40,344 nucleotides of DNA from Alphaproteobacteria bacterium. GTDB lineage: Bacteria; Pseudomonadota; Alphaproteobacteria; UBA8366. The stretch spans positions 1 to 40,344 of the forward strand of contig JAJFJD010000018.1 in the NCBI GenBank assembly GCA_021774335.1, given 5' to 3'. Both the position numbers and the translations under genes were made by a program. A model generated the notes under the pieces. That model was not told the origin of the DNA and made no database searches. It saw nothing but the letters and a program-made list of their open reading frames with translations. Positions 8,062 through 16,066 of this stretch are shown piece after piece (the stretch's first letter is position 1; each line of letters opens with the position of its first letter).

Positions 8062-9492
8062 ATGTACGAAAAGCTTGAACTTCTCATCGACGGCGAATGG
8101 CGACCCGGCAGCGACGGCAAGACCGAGCCGGTCATCAATCCGGCGACCGAGGAAACCATCGCCGACCTGCCGCACGCGTCTGCACAAGACCTGGATCATG
8201 CGCTGGCCGCCGCCGAGAAGGCCTTCCCGATCTGGCGCGACACTGCGCCCTACGACCGTGGCAAGATCATGCAGAAAGCCGCCGCGATAATGCGGGAACG
8301 GTCGAAGCAGATCGCCGAGACCCTCGTCCTGGAGGAAGGTAAAGTCTTCGCCGAGGCCCACGTCGAGGTGTTGGTCAGTGCCGACATCACCGACTGGTAC
8401 GCCGAAGAAGGCAAGCGAACCTACGGCCGCATCATTCCGGGCCGGATACCGGGCATGCGCCAGTTCGTCTATAAAGAGCCGGTCGGCCCGGTCGCCGCCT
8501 TCACCCCCTGGAACTTCCCAGCCGTCACGCCGATCCGAAAGATGGCGGGTGCGATCGCGGCGGGCTGCTCCTGTATCATCAAAGCTTCGGAAGAGACGCC
8601 CGGCACCTGTATCGCCCTCGCCCGGGCCTTCCAGGATGCGGGCCTGCCGAACGGTGTACTCAATGTGGTCTTCGGCGTGCCGGCTGAGGTGTCCAAGCAC
8701 GTCATCGCCTCGCCAATCATCCGCAAAATTTCCTTCACCGGATCGATCGCTGTCGGCAAGCTGCTGATGGCGCAAGCGGCCGAAGGCTTGAAGCGGACGA
8801 CCATGGAACTCGGCGGCCACTCGCCGGTCATCGTGTTCGACGACACCGATGTCGAGCAGGTCGTGAAGGCCGTGGTCGGCGGCAAGTACCGGAATGCCGG
8901 CCAGGTCTGCATCTCGCCGACACGCTTCTACGTACAAGACGCGCATTACGCGAAATTCGTGAAGTCCTTCACCGAAACTGCCAAGGCCATGAAGGTCGGC
9001 AACGGCATGGAAGAAGGCATGCAGATGGGTCCACTCGCCAACCCGCGCCGTCTGGAAGCGATGCAGGAATTCGTCGCGGACGCCCGAGACCACGGCGCCA
9101 AGATCGAAACCGGCGGCGAGCGTATGGGCAACAACGGCTTCTTCTTCGAACCGACGGTGATGTCCGACGTGCCCGATGATGCGCGCGTGATGTATGACGA
9201 GCCGTTCGGTCCCCTTGCGCCGATCAGCCGGTTCAAGGATTTCGACGAGGTGATGGAGAAAGCGAACGGCCTGGAATACGGCCTCGCCGCCTACGCCTTC
9301 ACCACATCGGACAAGACCGCGGCGGCGGTTTCCGAGAAGCTGCAAAGCGGCATGGTCGGCGTAAACAGCCTGGCGATTTCGATGCCGGAAACCCCGTTCG
9401 GCGGCGTCAAGCACAGTGGCCATGGCTCGGAAGGCGGCATCGAGGGCCTGGAGGCCTATCTCAACACCAAGTATGTCGCGCAGCAGAGCTGA
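8062..9492 (+). CDS. NAD(P)-dependent aldehyde dehydrogenase (succinate-semialdehyde dehydrogenase-like)
   Basis: The 476-residue product is a complete aldehyde dehydrogenase. Visible residues are Asn151 in TPWNFPAVTP (oxyanion), Lys174 in IIKASEETP (cofactor), Glu249 in MELGGHSP (general base) and Cys283 in NAGQVCISPTRF (nucleophile). The Rossmann contact FTGS is at about residue 225, and the C-terminal motif is PFGGVKHSG. It oxidises an aldehyde to its acid with NAD or NADP in the cytoplasm. Sequence style is nearest to GabD-type enzymes. Given the nearby phnW, phosphonoacetaldehyde or another semialdehyde is a possible substrate, but nothing in the sequence proves this. The ribosome site AAGGAAAA lies just upstream. 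A terminator-like hairpin follows the gene. Confidence 0.9.
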   Translation: MYEKLELLIDGEWRPGSDGKTEPVINPATEETIADLPHASAQDLDHALAAAEKAFPIWRDTAPYDRGKIMQKAAAIMRERSKQIAETLVLEEGKVFAEAHVEVLVSADITDWYAEEGKRTYGRIIPGRIPGMRQFVYKEPVGPVAAFTPWNFPAVTPIRKMAGAIAAGCSCIIKASEETPGTCIALARAFQDAGLPNGVLNVVFGVPAEVSKHVIASPIIRKISFTGSIAVGKLLMAQAAEGLKRTTMELGGHSPVIVFDDTDVEQVVKAVVGGKYRNAGQVCISPTRFYVQDAHYAKFVKSFTETAKAMKVGNGMEEGMQMGPLANPRRLEAMQEFVADARDHGAKIETGGERMGNNGFFFEPTVMSDVPDDARVMYDEPFGPLAPISRFKDFDEVMEKANGLEYGLAAYAFTTSDKTAAAVSEKLQSGMVGVNSLAISMPETPFGGVKHSGHGSEGGIEGLEAYLNTKYVAQQS

Positions 9493-9515
9493 CCGCGGAG
9501 ATACCAATCTGTTGG

Positions 9516-9550
9516 GGCGCGGCAGTGGTTTCCACCGCCGCGCCTTTCTT
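9516..9550. terminator. Terminator between convergent genes
   Basis: GGCGCGGCAGTGG (9516-9528), loop TTT, and CCACCGCCGCGCC (9532-9544) form a 13-bp stem with one mismatch, followed by TTTCTT. It ends transcription of the aldehyde dehydrogenase gene and overlaps the 3' end of the convergent gene. Confidence 0.7.
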
Positions 9551-10253
9551 ATTCGATCCCGGCCGCCGTCAAGATTTCGCGCGCGGCGGCGGTTTCCAGG
9601 AACGCGAGAAACTGTCCGGCGACGACCTCGTCCCCACCGGCCCGAATCACCGCCGCGTAGGTCGTCGACTTCGCCAGCTTGCCCGGCAGCGGCCCCGCCA
9701 GCCGCACGCCCAGATGGGCCTGGCGCTGGATTTCCGTACTCTGGCCGAAGCCGATCACCGTGACGCCGCTGTTCTGCGCCACCGTCTCGATCACTGCGGT
9801 TCCGGTCGGCGTACAAACGATCTTATCCGCAAGATCGGCAGCGAGCCCCATCCCCTCGATCATCGACTTTATATAAATTCCGCTGGACGCGACGTTGTGG
9901 ACGACCATATCCGCCGCAAGAAGCGTCTGGCGCAGTTCCTCCGGCGTGCCGATCTTCGGGTCCGGCGCGTCCACCGGCACCACGACACCGGCGCGGATCG
10001 ACCCGACCGGTGCCCGGCGGTCCGCCAGAATCGCATCAGCCCCCTCGAAGGCGTCGAGCACCGGCAGCGGCGCGACGATGGCATCACCTGCCCACTCACC
10101 GTCGATCACTTTCTTCCGCAGCACCGGCGCAGTCGCAAATTGAAGATCGGTGCGCAATCCCGATGCCGCCGCGAAGGCGTCAAGGCAACCCACCACGCCA
10201 TCGCGCGGTGCGCCGCCGCTCAATACTTCCAGATCGAATTCACTCGTCGCCAT
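9549..10253 (-). CDS. ModA-like substrate-binding protein without signal peptide
   Basis: The 234-residue product resembles periplasmic binding proteins of the molybdate/ModA type. It starts MATSEFDLEVLSGGAPRDGV, has an IVAPLPVLDAF segment and ends with GQFLAFLETAAAREILTAAG, the typical C-terminal closure of ModA relatives. It has no hydrophobic signal peptide or lipobox, so it would stay in the cytoplasm unless its start is wrong; no better start is visible upstream. No permease or ATPase gene adjoins it. It may be a cytoplasmic ligand-binding or scavenging protein. It is convergent with the aldehyde dehydrogenase and divergent from the enoyl-CoA hydratase. The ligand cannot be told from the sequence. 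Confidence 0.75.
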   Translation of the reverse strand: MATSEFDLEVLSGGAPRDGVVGCLDAFAAASGLRTDLQFATAPVLRKKVIDGEWAGDAIVAPLPVLDAFEGADAILADRRAPVGSIRAGVVVPVDAPDPKIGTPEELRQTLLAADMVVHNVASSGIYIKSMIEGMGLAADLADKIVCTPTGTAVIETVAQNSGVTVIGFGQSTEIQRQAHLGVRLAGPLPGKLAKSTTYAAVIRAGGDEVVAGQFLAFLETAAAREILTAAGIE

Positions 10254-10403
10254 GCTGTCCCGCCGATTTGTTGACCTTCATCTTATCGCCCGGGACCATG
10301 CCGCGCACCACCGATTGCACGCAGACATCCCAGCGGCGTAATGTCGGGGCAATTCTGGCGCACCGCGCCCGCTGCATTGAATTCAAAACCGGAGACCGCG
10401 ACC

Positions 10404-11204
10404 ATGACTTCCGTCATTACGACCGAGCAGGACGGTCACGTCCGCACCATCACCCTCAACCGGCCCGACAAGATGAACGCGCTGAGCGACGAACTTGCCT
10501 GGGGCATCATCAAGGCGGTAGAGGACGCGGCCAAGGATGATTCGGTCTGGGTCATCGCCCTCACCGGCAGCGGTAACGCCTTCTGCGCCGGGCTCGACCT
10601 GACAGCGGAACGCGATCCGGATCAGTCGCCGCTGCCCCCCCAAGACCGGCAACTCGACGACATAAGCTGGGTCGGCCGCTTCCTGCTCGTTCTGCGCCAA
10701 CGCTGCGACAAGCCGGTGGTTGCCGGCGTAAATGGTGCAGCGGTCGGCGCGGGCCTGTCGCTGGCCATGGCGGCGGATATGCGGATCGTCGCCCGCAATG
10801 CGCGGATGATGGCCGGCTACACCCGGATCGGCGGATCGCCCGACGGCGGATTAAGCTGGTCGCTGTCGCAGGCGATTGGTTACGAACAGGCGATGCGCTT
10901 CATGCTGGAGAACCGCACGGTCATGGGCGAGGAAGCGGTCCAACTGGGCATGGCGGGCGAAATGGTCGAGGACGACGACCTGCCGGCGCGGCTCGCCGAA
11001 TACTGCCAGTCGCTCGCCCAATGGTCGCCGATCACCACCCGCCTGACGAAGCGGGCAATCGGCAAGGCGACCACATCGATCGACCTGGAAACCCATCTAC
11101 GGTTCGAATTGGCGACGATCCACCGCGCCTTCGCCAGCGAGGACGCCAAGGAAGCACGCAAGGCCTTCTTCGAGAAACGCGCCCCGGTCGTTCAGGGACG
11201 CTAG
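10404..11204 (+). CDS. Enoyl-CoA hydratase/isomerase-family protein
   Basis: The 266-residue product is of crotonase type: TITLNRPDKMNAL at the N-terminus, AFCAGLDLTAERDP and GVNGAAVGAGLSLAMAADMRI, which form the two oxyanion-hole segments. The site of the second catalytic acid reads IGGSPDGGLSW, with Asp where hydratases have Glu. The first catalytic Glu of classical hydratases is not evident in GYTRIGGS, so an isomerase or other crotonase reaction is more likely than simple hydration. ATG 10404 is chosen for its ribosome site GGAG at 10391; a longer frame begins at 10341 without support. It probably works with the CoA-transferase upstream in acyl-CoA degradation. The substrate is unknown. 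Confidence 0.88.
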   Translation: MTSVITTEQDGHVRTITLNRPDKMNALSDELAWGIIKAVEDAAKDDSVWVIALTGSGNAFCAGLDLTAERDPDQSPLPPQDRQLDDISWVGRFLLVLRQRCDKPVVAGVNGAAVGAGLSLAMAADMRIVARNARMMAGYTRIGGSPDGGLSWSLSQAIGYEQAMRFMLENRTVMGEEAVQLGMAGEMVEDDDLPARLAEYCQSLAQWSPITTRLTKRAIGKATTSIDLETHLRFELATIHRAFASEDAKEARKAFFEKRAPVVQGR

Positions 11205-11213
11205 GCCCGCCGG

Positions 11214-11669
11214 TCAGTGGTCTAAATCTTCCTTGGCGATATTCGGCGCTTCGGTCTTGTTAAAGCGCCCTTCGTATACGGGCCGCCCGCCGGTCGTCGG
11301 CCCCTCATACTGCACGAACAGGATTTTGCAGCCGTTCTCGGTGTGCATGTCATATTCGAAATGCGGATCCTGCAGATACACCATGTCGCCGGTGCGTAGC
11401 GTGTCTTCGCCGAAACTGCACTCACCGTCGAGGACATACCAAACTTGTGCGAAATCGTGCTTGTGCAGAGGGAAGCTGGCGCCCGGCAAATAGGTCAGCA
11501 CCCCGGCATTCGGTTCCGTCGGCGCCTCTTCCGTCGGATGGAACACCATCTGCGTCGTGTTCGCGAAACGTCCCATCTCGGGCGTGTAGTCGCCCGGCCG
11601 CCGGATGACGGGCGGATGGTGGGTCTTCGACGCCTCTTCGATCGTGGGAACCTTCTTCGCAATTGCCAT
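11214..11669 (-). CDS. Cupin-domain protein
   Basis: The 151-residue product is a single small cupin. The first motif is FPLHKHDFAQVWYVLDGECSFG, with two histidines and a downstream Gln/Glu region. The second motif is RTGDMVYLQDPHFEYDMHTENG, giving another histidine for metal. Such proteins bind a metal and act as dioxygenases, isomerases or sensors. A strong ribosome site, GGGAGGA, precedes the ATG at 11669. The gene follows the Fe-S protein gene by 24 bp on the same strand and is likely in its operon. Its exact role is unknown. Confidence 0.82.
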   Translation of the reverse strand: MAIAKKVPTIEEASKTHHPPVIRRPGDYTPEMGRFANTTQMVFHPTEEAPTEPNAGVLTYLPGASFPLHKHDFAQVWYVLDGECSFGEDTLRTGDMVYLQDPHFEYDMHTENGCKILFVQYEGPTTGGRPVYEGRFNKTEAPNIAKEDLDH

Positions 11670-11693
11670 GTCGATCCTCCCTGGAATAGGGCG

Positions 11694-13034
11694 TTATCCC
11701 GTCCCTAACGGGTCCGGATGCTCGGTCCTGTCGAGGGGCAGCATCTGGTCTTCGAGGATGTCACGCAGGATGACGTCGCGCACCTCTTCCGGGTCGAGCT
11801 TGTGCAGCTCGATCATATCCTTGGTGTCGGCGACAATGGCATCCACGTCCTGCATCAATTTGAGACGCTTGAAGATGTCCTCACGGTGCAGCCCCATGCT
11901 CGCGCCGATCAGTTCCATAAAGTTCACCACCTCGAACGACCATTGATTCTCATGGGACGACAATTCCCGATGATCGGAATGGTAGACGCCCGCCAACGTG
12001 GTGACGCCCGCCTTTTCGGCCGCCGCCAGTTCGGTCGCAATCAACTGTTTCCGGAAATCCGGCACCGACGCGAGCGAGGTCAGCATATAGCCGACCTGCG
12101 GCATCTCCAGTTCGACGATCTCCAGCTCGGGGATCAACGACAGGATATCCTTGACCGCCGTCACCACGCCCTCCGCCCCCGGATGCTCGTGCAGCGCTAC
12201 CTTTTTCGGTACCGGGCTCGTCATCATCGGGCGCAGTTCGTCGATCCGACGCGCCAGATAAACCGCGAACATCGTCATATCGAAATCGGGATTGTTGCCG
12301 CTATGGCTCGGCAGTGTCGTCTCGCCGAACTGAATCTGACAGGTCGGGCACCAGGCCAATACTTCCGATGTCTTGGTCTGCGAGAATCGCTCGATTGTCT
12401 TATAGGCCTGCCGTCCCGCGTTGGCGTCGTCGCCCGGCCGCATCTGCAGGATGCCGCAGCAATTCGACGGACCGCCATAGACCTCATAGCTGACCCCGAG
12501 ACGATCAAGAACGTCGAGACAAAACAGGCCGATATGCGGCGTCCGCAACATGTTGCAGCCGGTGTAGAAGATCAGGTCGGGCGCCTCGTCGCGCTCCGGG
12601 TGCGAGGACGGGTTCAGCCGCGACAGCAACTCGGGCGGAAGCTGCAGCCGGGAGAGAATTCGAACCCCCTGGCTCATCTTCTTGAAGCCCTGCTTGCCGG
12701 CGTCGCGACGCACTTCGGCCGTCTCGCGCTTCTTGATTGCACGACGCGCCAGGGAGAGCATGAAACGGGGATTCACCCCGTCATTGCACACGTCGATGCA
12801 ATGACCGCTGCTGGTGCAGGCGGTTGCCCAGGTCTCGGAATCGGCTGGGCCGGCGCCGTCACGCAGGATATCCAACACACCGGACACAATCTGTCCGGGA
12901 TCAGATGCGTCGACTCCGACGATTCCCGGCATGGGGCATACTTCGACGCATTTCCCACATTGGGAACAGGCATCCAGGATGGAGTCAGCCCGGGCGTCGA
13001 GCGACGAGAGAAAATCATTGGGTTCGCTGATCAT
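11694..13034 (-). CDS. Fe-S oxidoreductase with CCG domain (HdrB/HdrD/GlpC-like)
   Basis: The 446-residue product begins with a ferredoxin-like part: CSQCGKCVEVCP is a complete 4Fe-4S motif. A second site reads CTSSGHCIDVC, with Ser in place of one expected Cys, so the second cluster may be altered or absent. The middle has one CCG domain: FYTGCN, PSNCCGIL and WCPTCQ supply the cysteines. The second CCG domain found in many relatives seems to have lost its cysteines. Such proteins pass electrons between dehydrogenases and quinone or disulfide partners. The selenoprotein-like peroxiredoxin gene lies 78 bp upstream on the same strand, which suggests a shared redox task. Partner and substrate are unknown. 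Confidence 0.8.
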   Translation of the reverse strand: MISEPNDFLSSLDARADSILDACSQCGKCVEVCPMPGIVGVDASDPGQIVSGVLDILRDGAGPADSETWATACTSSGHCIDVCNDGVNPRFMLSLARRAIKKRETAEVRRDAGKQGFKKMSQGVRILSRLQLPPELLSRLNPSSHPERDEAPDLIFYTGCNMLRTPHIGLFCLDVLDRLGVSYEVYGGPSNCCGILQMRPGDDANAGRQAYKTIERFSQTKTSEVLAWCPTCQIQFGETTLPSHSGNNPDFDMTMFAVYLARRIDELRPMMTSPVPKKVALHEHPGAEGVVTAVKDILSLIPELEIVELEMPQVGYMLTSLASVPDFRKQLIATELAAAEKAGVTTLAGVYHSDHRELSSHENQWSFEVVNFMELIGASMGLHREDIFKRLKLMQDVDAIVADTKDMIELHKLDPEEVRDVILRDILEDQMLPLDRTEHPDPLGTG

Positions 13035-13112
13035 GCACGAACCTTAATGCCCCCGCCGCCCAATTGGCCAGAACCATTCGCAGAATACCCGTCCGAACCA
13101 ATCCGCTAAGGA

Positions 13113-13586
13113 TCAGCTTTTCTTGGATTCCAAGAAGGTGATGTAGGTCACGGCCTCATCGGCATTGATGCGGCCAACCGGCCCCGCCGCGTACATCAGG
13201 TTGAGGACATTGCCGTCCCCATCCAGGATGAATTCGGAAGGTTGGATGATACTGCGCCGGTCTTCCCAGAACGAGCCGAGCAAATCGGCCTGTTCCTTCG
13301 TGACGCCATGCGCCATCGGGTAAGAAAGGTCGGCTGCGATTTCACCGGCCTTTTCCTCATCATCGACGCTACCGGCGATGATGCTCACATCTAGGGCCTG
13401 GAGTTCCTTAAGCTGCTTTTCAAAGCCGGCTAACTGCCGGCGGCAGTAAGGTCACCAGTGGCCGCGATAGAACAGGATGATTGAGTAATTCGAGCGATGG
13501 TCGTCGGGAACCGTAACCGTATCCCCGCCAACCAGATTGAGGGTCATCGATGGGAATCGATCCCCTATGTCGAGCTTGTTTGCCAT
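13113..13586 (-). CDS. Peroxiredoxin-like (AhpC/TSA) protein, predicted selenoprotein with TGA as Sec45
   Basis: From ATG 13586 (MANKLDIGDRFPSMTLNLVG) the frame reads a full 157-residue thioredoxin-fold protein if TGA at 13454-13452 is read through. Around it the protein is LFYRGHW-[TGA]-PYCRRQLAGF. Relatives have WCPYC there, so TGA replaces exactly the first active-site cysteine (position 45), and Cys48 is kept. The part after TGA is intact (VSIIAGSVDDEEKA, a peroxiredoxin-like C-terminal half). A stem-loop follows directly (see separate entry). Ordinary gene finding would report only the last 91 residues, from 13388. The likely role is reduction of peroxide or disulfide. The alternative is a nonsense mutation; position and hairpin make selenocysteine more likely. 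Confidence 0.78.
13413..13446 (-). promoter_or_regulatory. SECIS-like hairpin after the in-frame TGA
   Basis: On the mRNA strand GCCGGC-AGUUA-GCCGGC (13441-13425) forms a perfect 6-bp stem with a five-base loop that has G at its second position. The loop starts about 17 bases after the UGA. A possible outer stem CTGC/GCAG extends the structure. Bacterial SECIS elements are known to place a small apical loop with an early G about 16-37 bases after UGA. I judged this by eye; no folding energy was calculated. Confidence 0.6.
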
Positions 13587-13922
13587 GGGGTCATGCTAGG
13601 CAGATCGCGGAATCCCGGTCAACGCCAGAATGATAGGCCACAGCCCAGAACGCGAAAAGTGATCGAATCCCAGGCGGTTCCAAGTCCTGCCACCTCCTCG
13701 ACATCGTCGAAACTGCCGTCGGGCCACCGCCATTCGATTTTGAACAGCGTTATGTAAAAACCACCAATTCTAGGGATATTTTCTACATTATCGACAGTAT
13801 TAAGGTTAATTATAGTACTTTTTTTCTTAATTTTTGTTTAATTGTGACTAAACACACAGTGTATTTTAGATAAAATTAGTACGAATTCATATTCGCCGGG
13901 TGGCGTTATTAGGGTAGTTCAG
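13587..13922. promoter_or_regulatory. Intergenic region, AT-rich in its right half
   Basis: From about 13757 to 13915 the DNA becomes strongly AT-rich compared with its GC-rich surroundings and leads into the TadG-like gene, whose ribosome site is TTAGGGTAG. It probably holds the promoter. The left half holds the promoter side of the selenoprotein-like gene and a short minus-strand open frame (13633-13770) without a start, which I do not call. Confidence 0.4.
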
Positions 13923-15128
13923 ATGGATATTCTTGTTTGGCTCTCTCATTTTGCTCGTTCTATTGGCAGAAACGAGCGTGGAAGCACCGTAACCTTGATC
14001 GCTGCGGCCGCCGTGCCGCTGGTGGCCTTCGTCGGCCTATCGGTCGATACGGCCCGCGGCTACCTGCTCAAGCAGCGGATCGGCTTTGCCCTCGACGGCG
14101 CGGTGCTGGCGGCGGCTGCCACTGCGTTGGATTCCGATGTGAATACGGTGGGAAAGAAATTCTTTGACGCCAATTTCCCATCCGGCTTTATGGGCATCGG
14201 GACTGTTACGCCGACATTCACATTGAGTGCCGACAAGACAACCGTGACCGGCGACGTCACGGCTGACATGCCGACCGCGCTGATGGCCGTGGTCGGGGTC
14301 GACGACGTGGGCATCGGCGCCAATGCCGCCGCCTTACGTCAAACCCGGGGATTGGAACTAATCATCGCGCTGGACAATACCGGATCCATGGGCGGTTACA
14401 TCGACGACCTCGAGGATGCGACCGGCGAATTGTTGGACGTTCTGTATGGCACGCGTGAAACGGTAGACAATCTTTGGGTTGGACTAATTCCGTTCGATAC
14501 CCGCGTGAATTTGAAAAACTATACCAGCCTCGTTTCCTTCACGCCGTCCAATGCCAATCGCGTTTGCGCCAACCCGCGCGCCGGCCATCAAACCGACGAC
14601 GCAACACCGGCGACGTCCGCTTTCAACAGCCAGTACACGCAGTGGAGTAAGGGCTGCGAGGCCACGGCGGCGCTGGCGCTTACAGCGGAGCGTTCTACGT
14701 TGGACACGACGCTTAGCAACATGGACGACGATGGGTATACCCGCGTCGACGTCGCAGCGGCCTGGGCCTTCCGGATGTTGTCACCGGATTGGGCAGGATT
14801 GTGGGGCAACCCGGACCTACCCAAGCCCTACAATGAGCCGCTGATGGACAAAGCCGTCATCATCATGACGGACGGCGACAACAAACCGCAAGACGGCACA
14901 TCGACGGCAACGACGAACACGCGGTTGGCGTCGACCTGCACCAATATGAAAACCGATGGGATTATCGTCTATACGATTCAGTTCCGCACGACGAGTTCAT
15001 CGCTCGAAACGCTGCTGACGAACTGCGCGACGGACCCCACCCACTACTATCACGCAGGCACGGACGACCTCGATGAAGTCTTCACCGAGATCGGCAACAA
15101 GCTGAGCAATCTTCGCCTGCTCAACTAG
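13923..15128 (+). CDS. TadG-like protein with von Willebrand factor A domain
   Basis: The 401-residue product starts with a Flp pilus TadE/TadG-type segment: ERGSTVTLIAAAAVPLVAFVGLSVD is a hydrophobic helix after a charged N-terminus, followed by ARGYLLKQRIGFALDGAVLAAA. The rest is a von Willebrand A domain with the metal-site sequence DNTGSM (DxSxS-like, with Thr for the first Ser) and VIIMTDGDN further on. It would be anchored in the inner membrane and face the periplasm. TadG proteins help assemble or anchor Flp/Tad pili, but no other tad genes are in the window, so it is an orphan here. A strong terminator follows at 15167. Function beyond the family is not clear. Confidence 0.85.
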   Translation: MDILVWLSHFARSIGRNERGSTVTLIAAAAVPLVAFVGLSVDTARGYLLKQRIGFALDGAVLAAAATALDSDVNTVGKKFFDANFPSGFMGIGTVTPTFTLSADKTTVTGDVTADMPTALMAVVGVDDVGIGANAAALRQTRGLELIIALDNTGSMGGYIDDLEDATGELLDVLYGTRETVDNLWVGLIPFDTRVNLKNYTSLVSFTPSNANRVCANPRAGHQTDDATPATSAFNSQYTQWSKGCEATAALALTAERSTLDTTLSNMDDDGYTRVDVAAAWAFRMLSPDWAGLWGNPDLPKPYNEPLMDKAVIIMTDGDNKPQDGTSTATTNTRLASTCTNMKTDGIIVYTIQFRTTSSSLETLLTNCATDPTHYYHAGTDDLDEVFTEIGNKLSNLRLLN

Positions 15129-15166
15129 AGCAATCACATATTCCCTCTGGGCTGATCACCCAACGG

Positions 15167-15198
15167 AAACGCCCCTGTCTCACCACAGGGGCGTTTTT
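15167..15198 (+). terminator. Rho-independent terminator after the TadG-like gene
   Basis: AAACGCCCCTGT (15167-15178) pairs perfectly with ACAGGGGCGTTT (15185-15196) around a six-base loop and continues into a T run. The AT-rich stretch that follows, to about 15290, probably contains the promoter of the dehalogenase gene. Confidence 0.92.
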
Positions 15199-15330
15199 GC
15201 ATGGGCGAACCCAAACGCAATTTATATTCATAAATTACATGAATGTTACTATATTAAATATAAATTCGATTGATCTTAAAATCTCACCTACCTTCGGGTC
15301 CATGAGAGAAACGCCGCGAGGAGACCCGCA

Positions 15331-16044
15331 ATGCCCGGCACGGCCAACGACATTCTAAACCGCGAAATCCAAATTCTAACGTTCGACCAATACGGCACGA
15401 TCGTCGACATGCAGTCCGACCTGGCCGAGGCCGTGGCCCCGTTCCTGCGCGACAAGGGATGGGACGGCGCGCCGCACCGTTTCGTGACCTGGTGGCGGCG
15501 CACCCATTTCGAGAATTCGATGATCGACTCCTTGTGCGACCGCGGTCACACGCCCTACCGGGAAATCGGCCACCGGGCGGTTTCCTACGTCATGGACCGG
15601 CTCAACATCTCCTACAGCCAGGACGAGGTGCGGTGGCTCATTTCGCTGATCGAAAAGTTGCGCCCCTTCGACGATGTGGTCGAAGCGTTGGAGCGGCTCG
15701 GTGAGCGATACACGCTGGTGATCTTGTCGAACGGCGATCGCGACATGCTCGAGAACGCGAAACCGTATCTCGGCTACACCTTCGACCATACGATTTCGGT
15801 CGAAGACGCCGGATACTTCAAACCGCATATCGAGACCTATGCGACAACCGCGCGGCTGCTCGACGCCGATCGCTCGACGATCATGCATGTCGCCAACCAC
15901 GCCTTCGACTGCATCGGCGCCAAGGCGTATGGCATGCGAACCGCCTTCGTCGATCGGCGCGGCCGGCCGTATGGCGAAACCCCGCACCAGCCTGACCTCG
16001 TGGTTCGCAGCTTTAAGGAATTGGCCGACAGCTTGCTGGAATAA
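15331..16044 (+). CDS. Haloacid dehalogenase type II-like HAD hydrolase
   Basis: The 237-residue product has the HAD motifs of type II 2-haloacid dehalogenases: LTFDQYGTIVD with the nucleophilic Asp, LVILSNGDRDML (Ser-Asn pair), YFKPHIETY (Lys), and VANHAFDCIGAKAYGMRTAFVDRRG (Asn/Asp segment). The family removes halide from 2-haloacids through an ester intermediate; some members act on phosphates. It is unlike phosphonoacetaldehyde hydrolase PhnX in motif I, so it does not complete the phnW pathway. The ribosome site GAGGAG lies upstream of ATG 15331. A LysR gene follows after 22 bp and probably shares its transcript. Confidence 0.87.
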   Translation: MPGTANDILNREIQILTFDQYGTIVDMQSDLAEAVAPFLRDKGWDGAPHRFVTWWRRTHFENSMIDSLCDRGHTPYREIGHRAVSYVMDRLNISYSQDEVRWLISLIEKLRPFDDVVEALERLGERYTLVILSNGDRDMLENAKPYLGYTFDHTISVEDAGYFKPHIETYATTARLLDADRSTIMHVANHAFDCIGAKAYGMRTAFVDRRGRPYGETPHQPDLVVRSFKELADSLLE

Positions 16045-16066
16045 CCAGGACAATGCCGGAGACGAC

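Noticed and set aside
8044..9816. 590-codon minus-strand frame opposite the aldehyde dehydrogenase gene
   Set aside because: Shadow of a strong gene, with no family features.
11718..13109. 463-codon plus-strand frame opposite the Fe-S gene
   Set aside because: Shadow frame; the minus-strand protein has clear Fe-S motifs.
13633..13770. Minus-strand open stretch reading KIEWRWPDGSFDDVEE
   Set aside because: It looks partly protein-like but has no start codon and no ribosome site. It could be a gene fragment, but support is too weak.
15331..16044. Phosphonoacetaldehyde hydrolase (phnX) to complete the phnW pathway
   Set aside because: Motif I and the Ser-Asn segment are those of type II haloacid dehalogenases, not PhnX.
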